A stretch of 15,200 bases of DNA from Planctomycetota bacterium (GTDB lineage: Bacteria > Planctomycetota > UBA1135 > UBA2386): the NCBI GenBank assembly GCA_016793305.1, contig JAEUHU010000041.1, positions 1 to 15,200 of the forward strand, in the 5' to 3' direction. Made by a program: the position numbers and the translations under genes. The first letter of the stretch is position 1; each line of letters starts with the position of its first letter. The notes under the pieces were generated by a model. That model did not search any database, had not been told where the DNA came from, and was given only the letters and a program-made list of their open reading frames with translations. Below, piece after piece: positions 7,298 to 14,695 of the stretch.

Positions 7298-8785
7298 ATG
7301 GAACCGAGCCTGCCGCGCGAGAGCCAGATGCCGAGCCGGACGCTCGGTCAAGAACTGCGCCAGCTGTTGCGGCTGGGTGTGCCGATCGCCGGCGTCCAGC
7401 TCGGCATGACGGCCCTGAACTTCGTCGACCTGGCGATGCTCGGCCACCACGACGAGGCCTCGCTGCCGGCGATGGCGCTCGGCAGCACGATCGCCTGGGT
7501 GGCGATGATGTTCTGCATGGGCACCGTCACCGCGGTCGACCCGCTGCTGTCGCAGGCGATCGGAGCCCGCGACTCGGCCGCGGTGCCGAAGCTGCTCGGC
7601 CGCGGCCTGCTGCTGGCGCTGCTGCTGGCGATCCCGGCGTCGCTGCTGCTGCTGCCGGCCGAGACCTGGCTCCGCTGGTTCGGGCAGCCGGCCGAACTGA
7701 TCCCGGCCGCCGCCAGCTACGCCCAGCTGCAGGCCCTGTCGATCCTGCCGTTCCTCGGCTACTCGGTGCTGCGGATCGTGCTGTCGGCGCACGGTCGCAC
7801 CGCCCCCCAGGTGTGGACGATCGTCGCCGGCAACCTCGCCAACGCCGCACTCGACTACGTGCTGGTGTTCGGCAAGTTCGGGCTCGAACCGCAAGGCGCC
7901 ACCGGCGCGGCACTGGCGACCGTGCTGTGCCGCTGGCTGATGCTGTTCGGCCTGCTGGCGTTCGGCTGGCGCGACTTCCTGCCGCACCTGCGGGCCCTGC
8001 GCGATCGGGCGGTGCGTGCGGAAGCGCTGGCGCTGCGGCCGGCGCTGGCCCTGCTGCGCCTGGGCGCGCCGATCGGCGTGCAGTTCGTGCTCGAACTCGG
8101 CGTGTTCGCCGCGACCGCCCTGCTGGTCGGCACGCTCGACACCGCCGCCGGAGCCGGAGCGTCCGGGCCGCGCCTCGGCGGCCACCAGATCGCGCTGCAG
8201 CTCGCCTCGCTGAGCTTCATGGTGCCGCTCGGCCTCGGCATGGCGGCGTCGGTGCGGGTCGGCTGGGCGGTCGGACGCGGCGATCGCGCCGCGGTGCGAC
8301 GCACCGCCGAAGCCGCAATGCTGGCGGCGATCGTGGTGATGAGCGGCTTCATGCTGCTGTTCCTGCTGGTGCCGGCGGGGCTCGCCGGACTGTTCACCAC
8401 GCAGCCGGACCAACTCGCGTGGGCGGCGGCCCTGATCCCGATCGCCGGCGTGTTCCAGATCGGCGACGGCGTGCAGGTGGTCGCGATCGGCTGCCTGCGC
8501 GGGCTCGGCGACGTGCGCTCGCCGGTGCTGGCGAACGTGCTCGGCTTCTGGGTGCTCGGCCTGCCGCTCGGCATCTGGCTCGGCTTTCCCTGCGGCCACG
8601 GCGCGGCCGGCCTGTGGTGGGGCCTCGTGCTCGGCCTGTTCGCAGTCGCGGTGGCGCTGCTGCTGGTGCTGCACTGGCGCAGCCGGACCGAGGTGACGCG
8701 CTTGCGGGTGCCTGGCCAGCCGCCCGCCGCCGCCACCACCGGGCTCGACGACGACGAACGCGCATCGCCGCCGCACCGCCGCTAG
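7298..8785 (+). CDS. MATE family multidrug/toxin efflux transporter
   Basis: This is a 495-residue, strongly hydrophobic protein with about twelve predicted membrane segments. The early stretch VPIAGVQLGMTALNFVDLAMLGH (about 28-50) is the characteristic first helix of the family. It is followed by an AVDPLLSQAIGARD loop (79-92), corresponding to the usual plvaqa.GA. A second homologous half begins near LRLGAPIGVQFVLELGVFA. MATE proteins export cationic drugs or metabolites in exchange for Na+ or H+; the substrate and coupling ion cannot be told here. The start is uncertain: ATG at 7298 is used, ATG at 7328 is equally possible, and neither has a clear Shine-Dalgarno sequence. An earlier in-frame ATG at 7232 would add a non-hydrophobic leader unlike the family. 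The gene ends 9 bases before the next lipoprotein gene. Confidence 0.92.
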   Translation: MEPSLPRESQMPSRTLGQELRQLLRLGVPIAGVQLGMTALNFVDLAMLGHHDEASLPAMALGSTIAWVAMMFCMGTVTAVDPLLSQAIGARDSAAVPKLLGRGLLLALLLAIPASLLLLPAETWLRWFGQPAELIPAAASYAQLQALSILPFLGYSVLRIVLSAHGRTAPQVWTIVAGNLANAALDYVLVFGKFGLEPQGATGAALATVLCRWLMLFGLLAFGWRDFLPHLRALRDRAVRAEALALRPALALLRLGAPIGVQFVLELGVFAATALLVGTLDTAAGAGASGPRLGGHQIALQLASLSFMVPLGLGMAASVRVGWAVGRGDRAAVRRTAEAAMLAAIVVMSGFMLLFLLVPAGLAGLFTTQPDQLAWAAALIPIAGVFQIGDGVQVVAIGCLRGLGDVRSPVLANVLGFWVLGLPLGIWLGFPCGHGAAGLWWGLVLGLFAVAVALLLVLHWRSRTEVTRLRVPGQPPAAATTGLDDDERASPPHRR

Positions 8786-8788
8786 GCT
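8783..8788 (+). promoter_or_regulatory. Possible -10 element (TAGGCT) that contains the MATE stop codon
   Basis: TAGGCT begins with the TAG stop codon of the MATE gene. It is followed by exactly 6 bases and the ATG of the lipoprotein gene at 8795. It fits TANNNT at a leaderless spacing. No -35 element or Shine-Dalgarno sequence is seen. The stop codon constrains the first three bases, which weakens this case compared with the other hexamers. Confidence 0.35.
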
Positions 8789-8794
8789 CCCCGC

Positions 8795-9634
8795 ATGCGA
8801 CGCGCCTTGCTCGTGGCCGCCGTGCCGCTGCTGACCGGCTGTGGCACGTGGTTCTTCTCCGGCACCCAGTGGGTCGACCGTTCGCATCCCGTGGCGCTGG
8901 TCGAGACCACCGGCGGCATCGAGTGTGGCGCCACCACCGAGTTCGGCGTGCTGACCCTCGGCCGCAGCGCCGCGAGCGGCCCGTGCCGCGTGCACTACTT
9001 CCTCGGCCCGACGCCGATCGTCGAGTCCGGCGAACTGGAGCCCGCCGGTTCGCTGTGGACCCGCGCGCGGATCGACCTGCGCACGCAACACCTGCGCGCG
9101 CTCGACCGCGCGCCGAACGCGACCGACCGGCTGATCGTGATGTGGACGCTCGACGGCCGCACCACGCAGCGCACCGCGGTGCAGCTGGCGGAAGGCGACG
9201 GCGTGCAAGGCGACGTGCTGGCCGATCCCGGCGTGGCGCTGCCGGCCGGCGCCACGGTTTTGTGCGAGAAGGACGACGACGACGGCTGGCTGTTCGCCGG
9301 GCTGATCGCCGGCGCCGCGGTGCGCGAGGACACCGGCGAGCGCTTCTACGTCTACGCCGGCGTCGACCGCATCCGCGAGTTGCTGGCGATGCCGACCGTG
9401 CACCCGCAGGACACGCAGCCGAAGTACCGGCCCGACGACATCACGGTGCAGCAGCCGGTGACGCCGACGGCCCCGCCGACGACGCAGTCGGCGGCCAACG
9501 CGCAGACGCTGCAGCAGTTGTTCGAGGCGGCACTGAAGGCGCAGCAGGGCAAGCCGGTCACCCCCGGTCAGCCGGGGCCGCCTCCGACGCCAGCACCGAC
9601 ACCGAACGGCGGCGCGACCCAGCCGCCGCGTTGA
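8795..9634 (+). CDS. Putative lipoprotein with a proline/threonine/glutamine-rich tail
   Basis: This 279-residue protein is not recognised as a member of a known family. Residues 1-16 form a short basic and hydrophobic signal ending in the lipobox LLTGC, so C16 is the likely lipidated cysteine and the mature part should be outside the inner membrane. Residues 17-200 look like a compact, largely beta domain with three more cysteines (about 44, 64 and 157) and an acidic KDDDDG turn near 159-164. From about 202 onward the chain is rich in proline, threonine and glutamine, broken by one helix-like stretch (about 233-250), and is probably disordered. Such tails often reach through or along the cell envelope. 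It follows the MATE gene by 9 bases and may be co-transcribed, or may have its own start at TAGGCT. Confidence 0.78.
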   Translation: MRRALLVAAVPLLTGCGTWFFSGTQWVDRSHPVALVETTGGIECGATTEFGVLTLGRSAASGPCRVHYFLGPTPIVESGELEPAGSLWTRARIDLRTQHLRALDRAPNATDRLIVMWTLDGRTTQRTAVQLAEGDGVQGDVLADPGVALPAGATVLCEKDDDDGWLFAGLIAGAAVREDTGERFYVYAGVDRIRELLAMPTVHPQDTQPKYRPDDITVQQPVTPTAPPTTQSAANAQTLQQLFEAALKAQQGKPVTPGQPGPPPTPAPTPNGGATQPPR

Positions 9635-9648
9635 GCCCCCGGGCGGCT
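9621..9648. terminator. Hairpin between converging lipoprotein and trkA genes
   Basis: AGCCGCC at 9621-9627 pairs perfectly with GGCGGCT at 9642-9648, leaving a 14-base loop. The hairpin covers the stop codon of the lipoprotein gene and most of the 18-base gap before the trkA stop, so it could serve both strands. No T-run follows on either side, so intrinsic termination is not certain. Confidence 0.35.
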
Positions 9649-9652
9649 TCGC

Positions 9653-11002
9653 TCACTCGCGCTCGATGCCGAGCAGCCCAAGCACCTGGTCGACGACTCG
9701 GTGCAGCACGAACAGCACCAGCTGGTCGTGGGCGCGCAGGTCGTCGTCGCCGCGCGGGATCACCACCTGGCCGTCCTCGCGCGTGATCGCCGCGACCACG
9801 CAGCCGCGCGGCACGCCGGCTTCCTTCAGCTTCTTGCCGACGATCGAGCTGCCGGCCGGCACTTCGATCTCGAGCACCTCGGCCTTGCCCTCCTCGATGG
9901 TGGCGATCGTCGAGATGCTGCGGCTGCGCACGAACGCCAGGATGCGATTCGCGCACAACAGCCGCGGCGAGACCGCGAGGTCGATGCCCAGGCGCTGGTA
10001 GAGCGACACGTAGTCGGGCTTCTGCACCAGGGCCACCGTGCGCGCCACGCCGAGGCTCTTGCTGAGCTGGCACGACATCAGGTTGCGCTCGTCCTCTTCG
10101 CTGATCGCGAGGAACGCATCGGCCTCGCCGACGTGCTCCTCCTGCAGGAAGTTCAGGTCGGTCGCGTCGGCGTGCAGCACCACGACGCCCTTCAGCGCCT
10201 CGCTGAGATGCTCGGCGGCCGTGCGATCCTCGACGATCACGCGCACGTCGACCCCTTCGCGCTGCAGCTGCTGGCAGACCTGTTGCGCGATGCCGCTGCC
10301 GCCGAACACCACCACCGTGCGCGGCTTGCCCTGCTTCTGGCCGAGCTTCTTCTCGAACGTGGCGATCGCCTTCGGCTCGCCGAGCACGAACACCTCGTCG
10401 CCGGCGCGCAGGTCGTCGGCGCCGCCGGGCACCAGCACGTCGTGGGCGCGGTCGATCGCGGTGATCAGCATGCCGGCCGGCAGCTTCAGGTCCTTCAGCA
10501 GCTGCCCGGTGAACGGGCCTTCGTCCTGCAGCACGAAGCGGCGCAGCTGCACCTTGCCCTCGGCGAAGTTGTCGACGCCGAGCGCCTGGTTCAGCCGCAC
10601 GGTCTTCACCACCTCCTCGGCGGCGAGGTCGTCGAGCGACAGCAGCAGGTCGTAGTGCAGGTTCTTCCGGAAGAACGTCTTCGAGCGCCGCACCGCCGAG
10701 GTGTCGCGCAGCCGCAGCACGGTCTTCTTGGCCCCCATGCGCCGGCCGAACAGGCAGGTCAGCATGTTGACCTTGTCGTCGTTCGACACCGCCAGCAGCA
10801 GGTCGGCCTGGTGCGCGTCGGCGCGGTCGAGCACGTCGGGCCGGGAACCGTCGCCGTGCACCGCCTGCACGTCGAGCAGGTCGGCGACGCGGCGCATGCG
10901 CTGCAGGTCCGGGTCGACGACGGTGATGGAATGGCCTTCGGTCGACAGCACCTTGGCCAAGTACGAACCGACCTCGCCGAGCCCGACGATCAGGATGTTC
11001 AT
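9653..11002 (-). CDS. trkA: TrkA-type potassium uptake regulatory protein (two RCK units)
   Basis: This 449-residue protein, close to the usual 450-460, contains two tandem nucleotide-binding and TrkA-C units. The first unit opens with MNILIVGLGEVGSYLA; its GxGxxG motif is G7-G9-G12 and the acidic D30 ends the second strand, typical for NAD(H) binding. The second opens near residue 229 with TVVVFGGSGIAQ, a less canonical glycine loop, followed by E258. TrkA-C-like segments lie at about 150-215 and 370-435. TrkA proteins bind the cytoplasmic face of TrkH/TrkG K+ channels and gate them with nucleotides. No trkH or trkG is in the window, so the partner must be elsewhere. The start at 11002 is fixed by the Rossmann motif. 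It is divergent from the amidotransferase gene, with only 36 bases between them. Confidence 0.93.
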   Translation of the reverse strand: MNILIVGLGEVGSYLAKVLSTEGHSITVVDPDLQRMRRVADLLDVQAVHGDGSRPDVLDRADAHQADLLLAVSNDDKVNMLTCLFGRRMGAKKTVLRLRDTSAVRRSKTFFRKNLHYDLLLSLDDLAAEEVVKTVRLNQALGVDNFAEGKVQLRRFVLQDEGPFTGQLLKDLKLPAGMLITAIDRAHDVLVPGGADDLRAGDEVFVLGEPKAIATFEKKLGQKQGKPRTVVVFGGSGIAQQVCQQLQREGVDVRVIVEDRTAAEHLSEALKGVVVLHADATDLNFLQEEHVGEADAFLAISEEDERNLMSCQLSKSLGVARTVALVQKPDYVSLYQRLGIDLAVSPRLLCANRILAFVRSRSISTIATIEEGKAEVLEIEVPAGSSIVGKKLKEAGVPRGCVVAAITREDGQVVIPRGDDDLRAHDQLVLFVLHRVVDQVLGLLGIERE

Positions 11003-11015
11003 CGCGAAGGGCGGG

Positions 11016-11025
11016 ACGATACTGT
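11016..11025. promoter_or_regulatory. Overlapping divergent -10 elements for trkA and pabA
   Basis: On the plus strand TACTGT (11020-11025) ends 13 bases before the TTG at 11039. On the minus strand TATCGT (11021 down to 11016) ends 13 bases before the ATG at 11002. Both fit TANNNT and share the central TA, so two polymerases could not bind at once. Each would give a leader of only about 6 bases. No -35 elements are evident. Confidence 0.45.
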
Positions 11026-11038
11026 CCCTGCCCCCGGT

Positions 11039-11596
11039 TTGATCCTCCTGCTCGACAACACGGACTCGTTCGTCTGGAACCTCGCCCAGGCGCTCTCTGC
11101 CCTCGGCGCCGACGTCGAGGTGGTGCGCAGCGATCGCATCGAGGTCGAAGCGCTGGCCGGGGCGCGCGCCCTGGTGGTGTCGCCGGGTCCGGGCCGCCCC
11201 GAAGAGGCCGGCATCTCGATCGCGGCGATCCGCCGCTGGAGCGGCCAGCGCCCGATCCTCGGCGTCTGCCTCGGCCATCAGGCGATCGGTGCGGCGTTCG
11301 GCGCCGCCGTCGTGCGCGGCGCTCCGGTGCACGGCCGCACCTCGCCGATCCGCCACGGCGCCACCGGCCTGTTCGCCGGCCTGCCGGACCCGCTGCATGC
11401 GTGCCGCTACCACTCGCTCTACGTGGCGCCGCCGCTCGGGCCCGAACTGGTCGCAACCGCGCACCTCGACTCCGGCGAAGTGATGGCCGTGCAGCACCGT
11501 GCGCACCCCACCTTCGGCGTGCAGTTCCACCCTGAGTCGTTCCGCACCCAGCTGGGCCAGCGGCTGCTGGCGAACTTCCTGCAGGAGGTCGCATGA
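11039..11596 (+). CDS. pabA: Glutamine amidotransferase, PabA/TrpG type (aminodeoxychorismate or anthranilate synthase component II)
   Basis: This 185-residue class I amidotransferase releases ammonia from glutamine for a chorismate-using partner (PabB for folate, TrpE for tryptophan). It opens with ILLLDNTDSFVWNL, the family signature. The oxyanion segment is SPGPGRPEEAG (48-58), the nucleophile is C77 in GVCLGHQ, and H164 and E166 of VQFHPES complete the triad. TSPIRHG (101-107) and RYHSLYV (123-129) are typical of PabA/TrpG and separate it from other amidotransferases. PabA and TrpG cannot be told apart from this sequence; some species use one for both. The start appears to be TTG at 11039, since the family sequence begins there and no other start codon is close. 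No pabB or trpE is in the window. The ABC ATPase gene overlaps its stop by 4 bases. Confidence 0.9.
   Translation: MILLLDNTDSFVWNLAQALSALGADVEVVRSDRIEVEALAGARALVVSPGPGRPEEAGISIAAIRRWSGQRPILGVCLGHQAIGAAFGAAVVRGAPVHGRTSPIRHGATGLFAGLPDPLHACRYHSLYVAPPLGPELVATAHLDSGEVMAVQHRAHPTFGVQFHPESFRTQLGQRLLANFLQEVA
11583..11588 (+). promoter_or_regulatory. Strong Shine-Dalgarno sequence for the ABC ATPase gene
   Basis: AGGAGG lies inside the last codons of the amidotransferase gene and ends 4 bases before the ATG at 11593. It supports that start and is the clearest ribosome site in the window. Confidence 0.7.
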
Positions 11597-12483
11597 ACCC
11601 CGCCGTGGCAGTGCGCGGCCTCGACGTGCGCTTTGGCGACAAGCAGGTGCTGCGCTCGGTCGACCTGACGATCGCGCGCGGCGAACTGCTCGGCCTGTGC
11701 GGCCCGAACGGTGCGGGCAAGTCGACGCTGCTGCGCACGCTGCTCGGCCTGGTAGAGCGTCAGGGTGGCGACGTGCAGGTCGGCGACCGCGACCCGGCGC
11801 GCGATCCCCTCGGGGTGCGGCGCACGACCAGCTACCTGCCCGGCGAGAACGGCGTCTACCTGCAGCTGACCGGCCGCGCCTGCCTCGACTTCGCGCTCGG
11901 CTTCTTCCCGCAGCACGACCGCGAGCGGCGCGACCGGCTGCTCGCCCACTTCGCGCTGCCGCTCGGCCAGAAGGTGCGCAGCTACAGCGCCGGGATGAAG
12001 CAGAAGCTGGCGCTGCTGGCGGCGCTGGTGCCCGACGTCGACCTCTACGTGCTCGACGAGCCGGACCGCGCGCTCGACGCCAGCGTGCGCTTCGTGCTGC
12101 GCGACGAACTGCTGGCGATGCAGAAGGCCGGCAAGACGATCCTGCTGAGCAGCCACCACCTCGGCGAGGTCGAGGCGCTCGCCGACCGCCTGGTGTTCCT
12201 GCTCGACGGTGCGTTCGTCGCCGACGAACGGCTCGCCAGCGCCCGGGCGCTGCTGCGCCGCCGGCCGCGTGTGCGCCTCGCCGCCGGGCAAGCGCTGCCC
12301 GCCGGTGCGCGCGAACTGCACCGCGAAGCCGACGGCACGCTGGTGGTCGCCACCGACCTGGACCCGATGCAGTGGCTGCGCAGCTGTCCCGAGGGCGCCG
12401 TCGACAGCGTCGAGATCGGCATCCCGCGGCTCGAGGACCTCTACCAGCTGCTGCTGCAAGGCGCTGACGAGGTGCGGCCGTGA
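11593..12483 (+). CDS. ABC transporter ATP-binding protein (ABC-2 exporter class)
   Basis: This 296-residue ATPase has Walker A GPNGAGKST (37-45) and signature YSAGMKQKL (131-139), the GM form common in CcmA-like ABC-2 exporters instead of LSGGQ. Walker B is LYVLDEP (151-157), and the switch histidine lies in SSHHLGE (186-192). The D-loop reads DRALD where TSGLD is usual. About 85 residues after the ATPase core form a C-terminal domain of unknown role. The protein should dimerise and power the permease encoded next. Its start overlaps the amidotransferase stop (ATGA), and its stop overlaps the permease start (GTGA). The substrate is not evident; this class includes exporters of drugs, lipids and polysaccharides. 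Confidence 0.93.
   Translation: MNPAVAVRGLDVRFGDKQVLRSVDLTIARGELLGLCGPNGAGKSTLLRTLLGLVERQGGDVQVGDRDPARDPLGVRRTTSYLPGENGVYLQLTGRACLDFALGFFPQHDRERRDRLLAHFALPLGQKVRSYSAGMKQKLALLAALVPDVDLYVLDEPDRALDASVRFVLRDELLAMQKAGKTILLSSHHLGEVEALADRLVFLLDGAFVADERLASARALLRRRPRVRLAAGQALPAGARELHREADGTLVVATDLDPMQWLRSCPEGAVDSVEIGIPRLEDLYQLLLQGADEVRP
12469..12474 (+). promoter_or_regulatory. Shine-Dalgarno-like sequence for the ABC permease gene
   Basis: GAGGTG ends 5 bases before the GTG at 12480 and supports that start, which overlaps the stop of the ATPase gene. Confidence 0.5.
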
Positions 12484-13292
12484 TCGCCGGCAAGACCTTC
12501 CGCGAACTGCGCTGGATGGCGCTCGCCTACCTGCTGATCCTCGAGGCGCTGTGCGTGCCGGTGCTGCTGTGGTGGCCCGACATCTACGCCGACCTGCAGC
12601 GCAGCAGCCTGTTCCGCAGCCTGCCGCTCGACTTCGCCAAGCGCATCTTCGAAGGCATCACCGACAAGGACGAGGGCCTCGCCTACCGCAACTGGGTCGC
12701 GGTGATGCTGTTCTTCCGCAGCTGCAACCTGGTCGGCACCGCCGCCGCCGTGCTGTTCGGCACCGGCCTGTTCGCGCGCGAACGCGAGAACCAGACGTTC
12801 GAGTTCCTGCTGTCGCGGCCGATCGCGCGCGGTGCGATCCTGTGGCAGAAGCTGTGGCCGGCGGCGCTGTGCACGGTGCTGCCGCTGTTCGTCGTCAACG
12901 CCTCGGCGCTGTACTGGAGCACGCACATCGGCGAGCAGCTGCCGGTGGCCGAACTGTTCCTCGCCACCGCGCACGCCGCGGTGTTCCTGCTGTTCGTGCT
13001 GACGCTGACGGCGTGGGCGTCGCTGCGGCTGCGCGTGCAGGCGCACGTCGCCGCCGCGGTCGGCGCGTTCCTGGTGCTGCAGATCGGCGTCTACCTGACG
13101 CAGCGCATCCGCGGCTTCAGCCTGTTCCGTCTCGTCGACTTCGAGTGGTATGCGCCGGTGCTCGCCGGCAACACGCCGTGGTGGCAGATGCTCGACCCGT
13201 TCCACCGCCACGGCTTCACCAGCTGGCTGCTGCTCGCCACCGCCGCCTGCCTCGTGCTGGCGTGGCGCGACCTGCGCCGGGCGGCCCCATGA
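12480..13292 (+). CDS. ABC-2 type transporter permease
   Basis: This 270-residue membrane protein has about six hydrophobic segments, at roughly 13-32, 82-99, 126-145, 161-181, 188-206 and 247-262. A loop of about 50 residues between the first two probably faces outward. The stretch TGLFARERENQTFEFLLSRP (95-114) is the hallmark of ABC-2 permeases, being the coupling helix that contacts the ATPase. The GTG at 12480 is chosen because it overlaps the ATPase stop in a GTGA arrangement with a Shine-Dalgarno-like sequence before it. It should form the channel half of the exporter with the preceding ATPase. The next gene, lpxB-like, overlaps its stop by 4 bases, so the exported molecule may be envelope-related, but that is only inferred from position. 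Confidence 0.9.
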   Translation: MIAGKTFRELRWMALAYLLILEALCVPVLLWWPDIYADLQRSSLFRSLPLDFAKRIFEGITDKDEGLAYRNWVAVMLFFRSCNLVGTAAAVLFGTGLFARERENQTFEFLLSRPIARGAILWQKLWPAALCTVLPLFVVNASALYWSTHIGEQLPVAELFLATAHAAVFLLFVLTLTAWASLRLRVQAHVAAAVGAFLVLQIGVYLTQRIRGFSLFRLVDFEWYAPVLAGNTPWWQMLDPFHRHGFTSWLLLATAACLVLAWRDLRRAAP

Positions 13293-14695
13293 TCTGGCTG
13301 CAGGTCGCCTTGGTGCTGCTGCGCGAAGTGCTGCGCACGCTGCTGGTGCCGCTGCGGCTGCTGCTGTACCTGCCGTTCCGCCACCACTGGCGCCGCGTCG
13401 CCGGCGACGTGCTGGCCACCGCCGCGAACGCGCCGATCGGCGATCCGCGCGAACAGCTCGCCACGTTCTTCGCTGGCCGCCGGGCCCAGCGCGGCGACCG
13501 GCCGCACCTGTTCGTGTCCGCCGGCGAACTGAGCGGCGAGAACCACGCCGCCAAGCTGGTGCGCGCCTTGCCCGCGAACGTGCGCACCACCGCGTTCGGC
13601 GGCCACGTGCTGGCGGAGGCCGGCGCCGACGTGCGCATGCAACTCAGCGAGCACGCGGTCATGGGCTTCTTCGGCGTGCTGAAGCAGCTGCCGCTGATCC
13701 TGCGCGCGTTCGCCGACTACCTGCGCCTGCTGTGCTCCGACCCGCCCGATCTCGTCGTGCTGGTCGACTATCCGGGCCTGCACGTGGTCATGGCCAAGGC
13801 GGCGAAGCGCGCCGGCGTGCCGGTGCTGCACTACGTGGCGCCGCAGTACTGGGCCTGGGGTCCGTGGCGCATGCGCCGCTACCGCCGCGCCGTCGACGCC
13901 ACGCTGACCATCCTGCCGTTCGAGACGGCGTTCTTCCGCCGCTTCCGCGTGCCGGCGAACTACATCGGCCACCCGCTGCTCGACGAGCTCGCCGACGCGC
14001 CGCCGGACGCCGCCGCCGTCGCCGCCGTGCGCGCGCGGCGCACGCTGGTGCTGATGCCGGGCAGCCGTTCGGCCGAGATCCATGCCAACCTGCCGGGCCT
14101 GCTGCGCGTGGCGGCGGCGCTGCGCGCGCGCGAGCCACAGCTGCGCGTCGTGCTGCCGCACAAGAACGCGCGCCGCACGCCGCTCCTGCGCACGCTGCTG
14201 CAGCAGCACGGCGCCGACGCGTGGGTCGAACACCACCAGGGCCCGCTCGGCGCCTGGCTCGCCGGTGCGCACCTCGTGCTGGTCAAGTCCGGCACCGGCT
14301 CGCTGGAAGCGTGCCTGCACGGCGTGCCGACGATCGTCGTCTACCAGCTGCGCGGCCTGCTGTCGGCGATCGGCTACCACAGCATCCTCAGCGTGCCGTG
14401 GATCGCCGCCGCCAACCTGATCGCCGGCCGCACCGCCGTGCCCGAGTTCTGCTTCACGCGCGACCAGGGTTGGGAACGCGTGATCGCCGCAGCCGAACGG
14501 CTGTGGTTCGACGAGGCTGCGCGCAGCGCCGCGATCGCCGAACTCGCCGACGTGCGCCGCCACCTCGGTGCGCCCGGCGCGACACAGCGCGTCGCCAGCA
14601 TCGTGCGCGAGTTCCTGTTCCCGACGTCCCCGAGTGCATCGCCGCTGCGGCAGGCCGCGGGGACTCCGACTCCGTCCACGCCGACGCCGCGATGA
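13289..14695 (+). CDS. lpxB: Lipid-A-disaccharide synthase-like glycosyltransferase (LpxB family), N-terminally extended
   Basis: Canonical LpxB joins UDP-2,3-diacylglucosamine to lipid X to make the lipid A disaccharide at the inner membrane. This 468-residue protein carries the family's landmarks: SAGELSGENHA (77-87, usually AGEASGD), MGFFGVL (125-131), LVDYPGLH (158-165; D160 aligns with the catalytic aspartate), HYVAPQYWAW (181-190), IGHPLLDEL (226-234), MPGSRSAEI (256-264), KSGTGSLEACL (333-343) and VPEF near 384. About 70 extra residues precede the core (E. coli LpxB is 382); they include a hydrophobic, arginine-containing stretch at 1-30 that may anchor it to the membrane. The C-terminus ends in a low-complexity serine, proline and threonine tail. 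The ATG overlaps the permease stop, and the stop overlaps the next start. Several motif residues differ, so a related lipid acceptor is possible. Confidence 0.85.
   Translation: MIWLQVALVLLREVLRTLLVPLRLLLYLPFRHHWRRVAGDVLATAANAPIGDPREQLATFFAGRRAQRGDRPHLFVSAGELSGENHAAKLVRALPANVRTTAFGGHVLAEAGADVRMQLSEHAVMGFFGVLKQLPLILRAFADYLRLLCSDPPDLVVLVDYPGLHVVMAKAAKRAGVPVLHYVAPQYWAWGPWRMRRYRRAVDATLTILPFETAFFRRFRVPANYIGHPLLDELADAPPDAAAVAAVRARRTLVLMPGSRSAEIHANLPGLLRVAAALRAREPQLRVVLPHKNARRTPLLRTLLQQHGADAWVEHHQGPLGAWLAGAHLVLVKSGTGSLEACLHGVPTIVVYQLRGLLSAIGYHSILSVPWIAAANLIAGRTAVPEFCFTRDQGWERVIAAAERLWFDEAARSAAIAELADVRRHLGAPGATQRVASIVREFLFPTSPSASPLRQAAGTPTPSTPTPR

Noticed and set aside
7096..7299. 67-residue minus-strand frame between the MATE and dinB genes
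   Set aside because: No family resemblance and no ribosome site; its start overlaps the MATE start and it covers the motif-rich gap. A real small protein is not excluded but is unsupported.
5153..9403. A 1,416-codon minus-strand frame spanning the DUF167, polymerase and MATE genes
   Set aside because: It crosses three genes with strong family matches in other frames and is low-complexity (histidine-, glutamine-, arginine- and alanine-rich).
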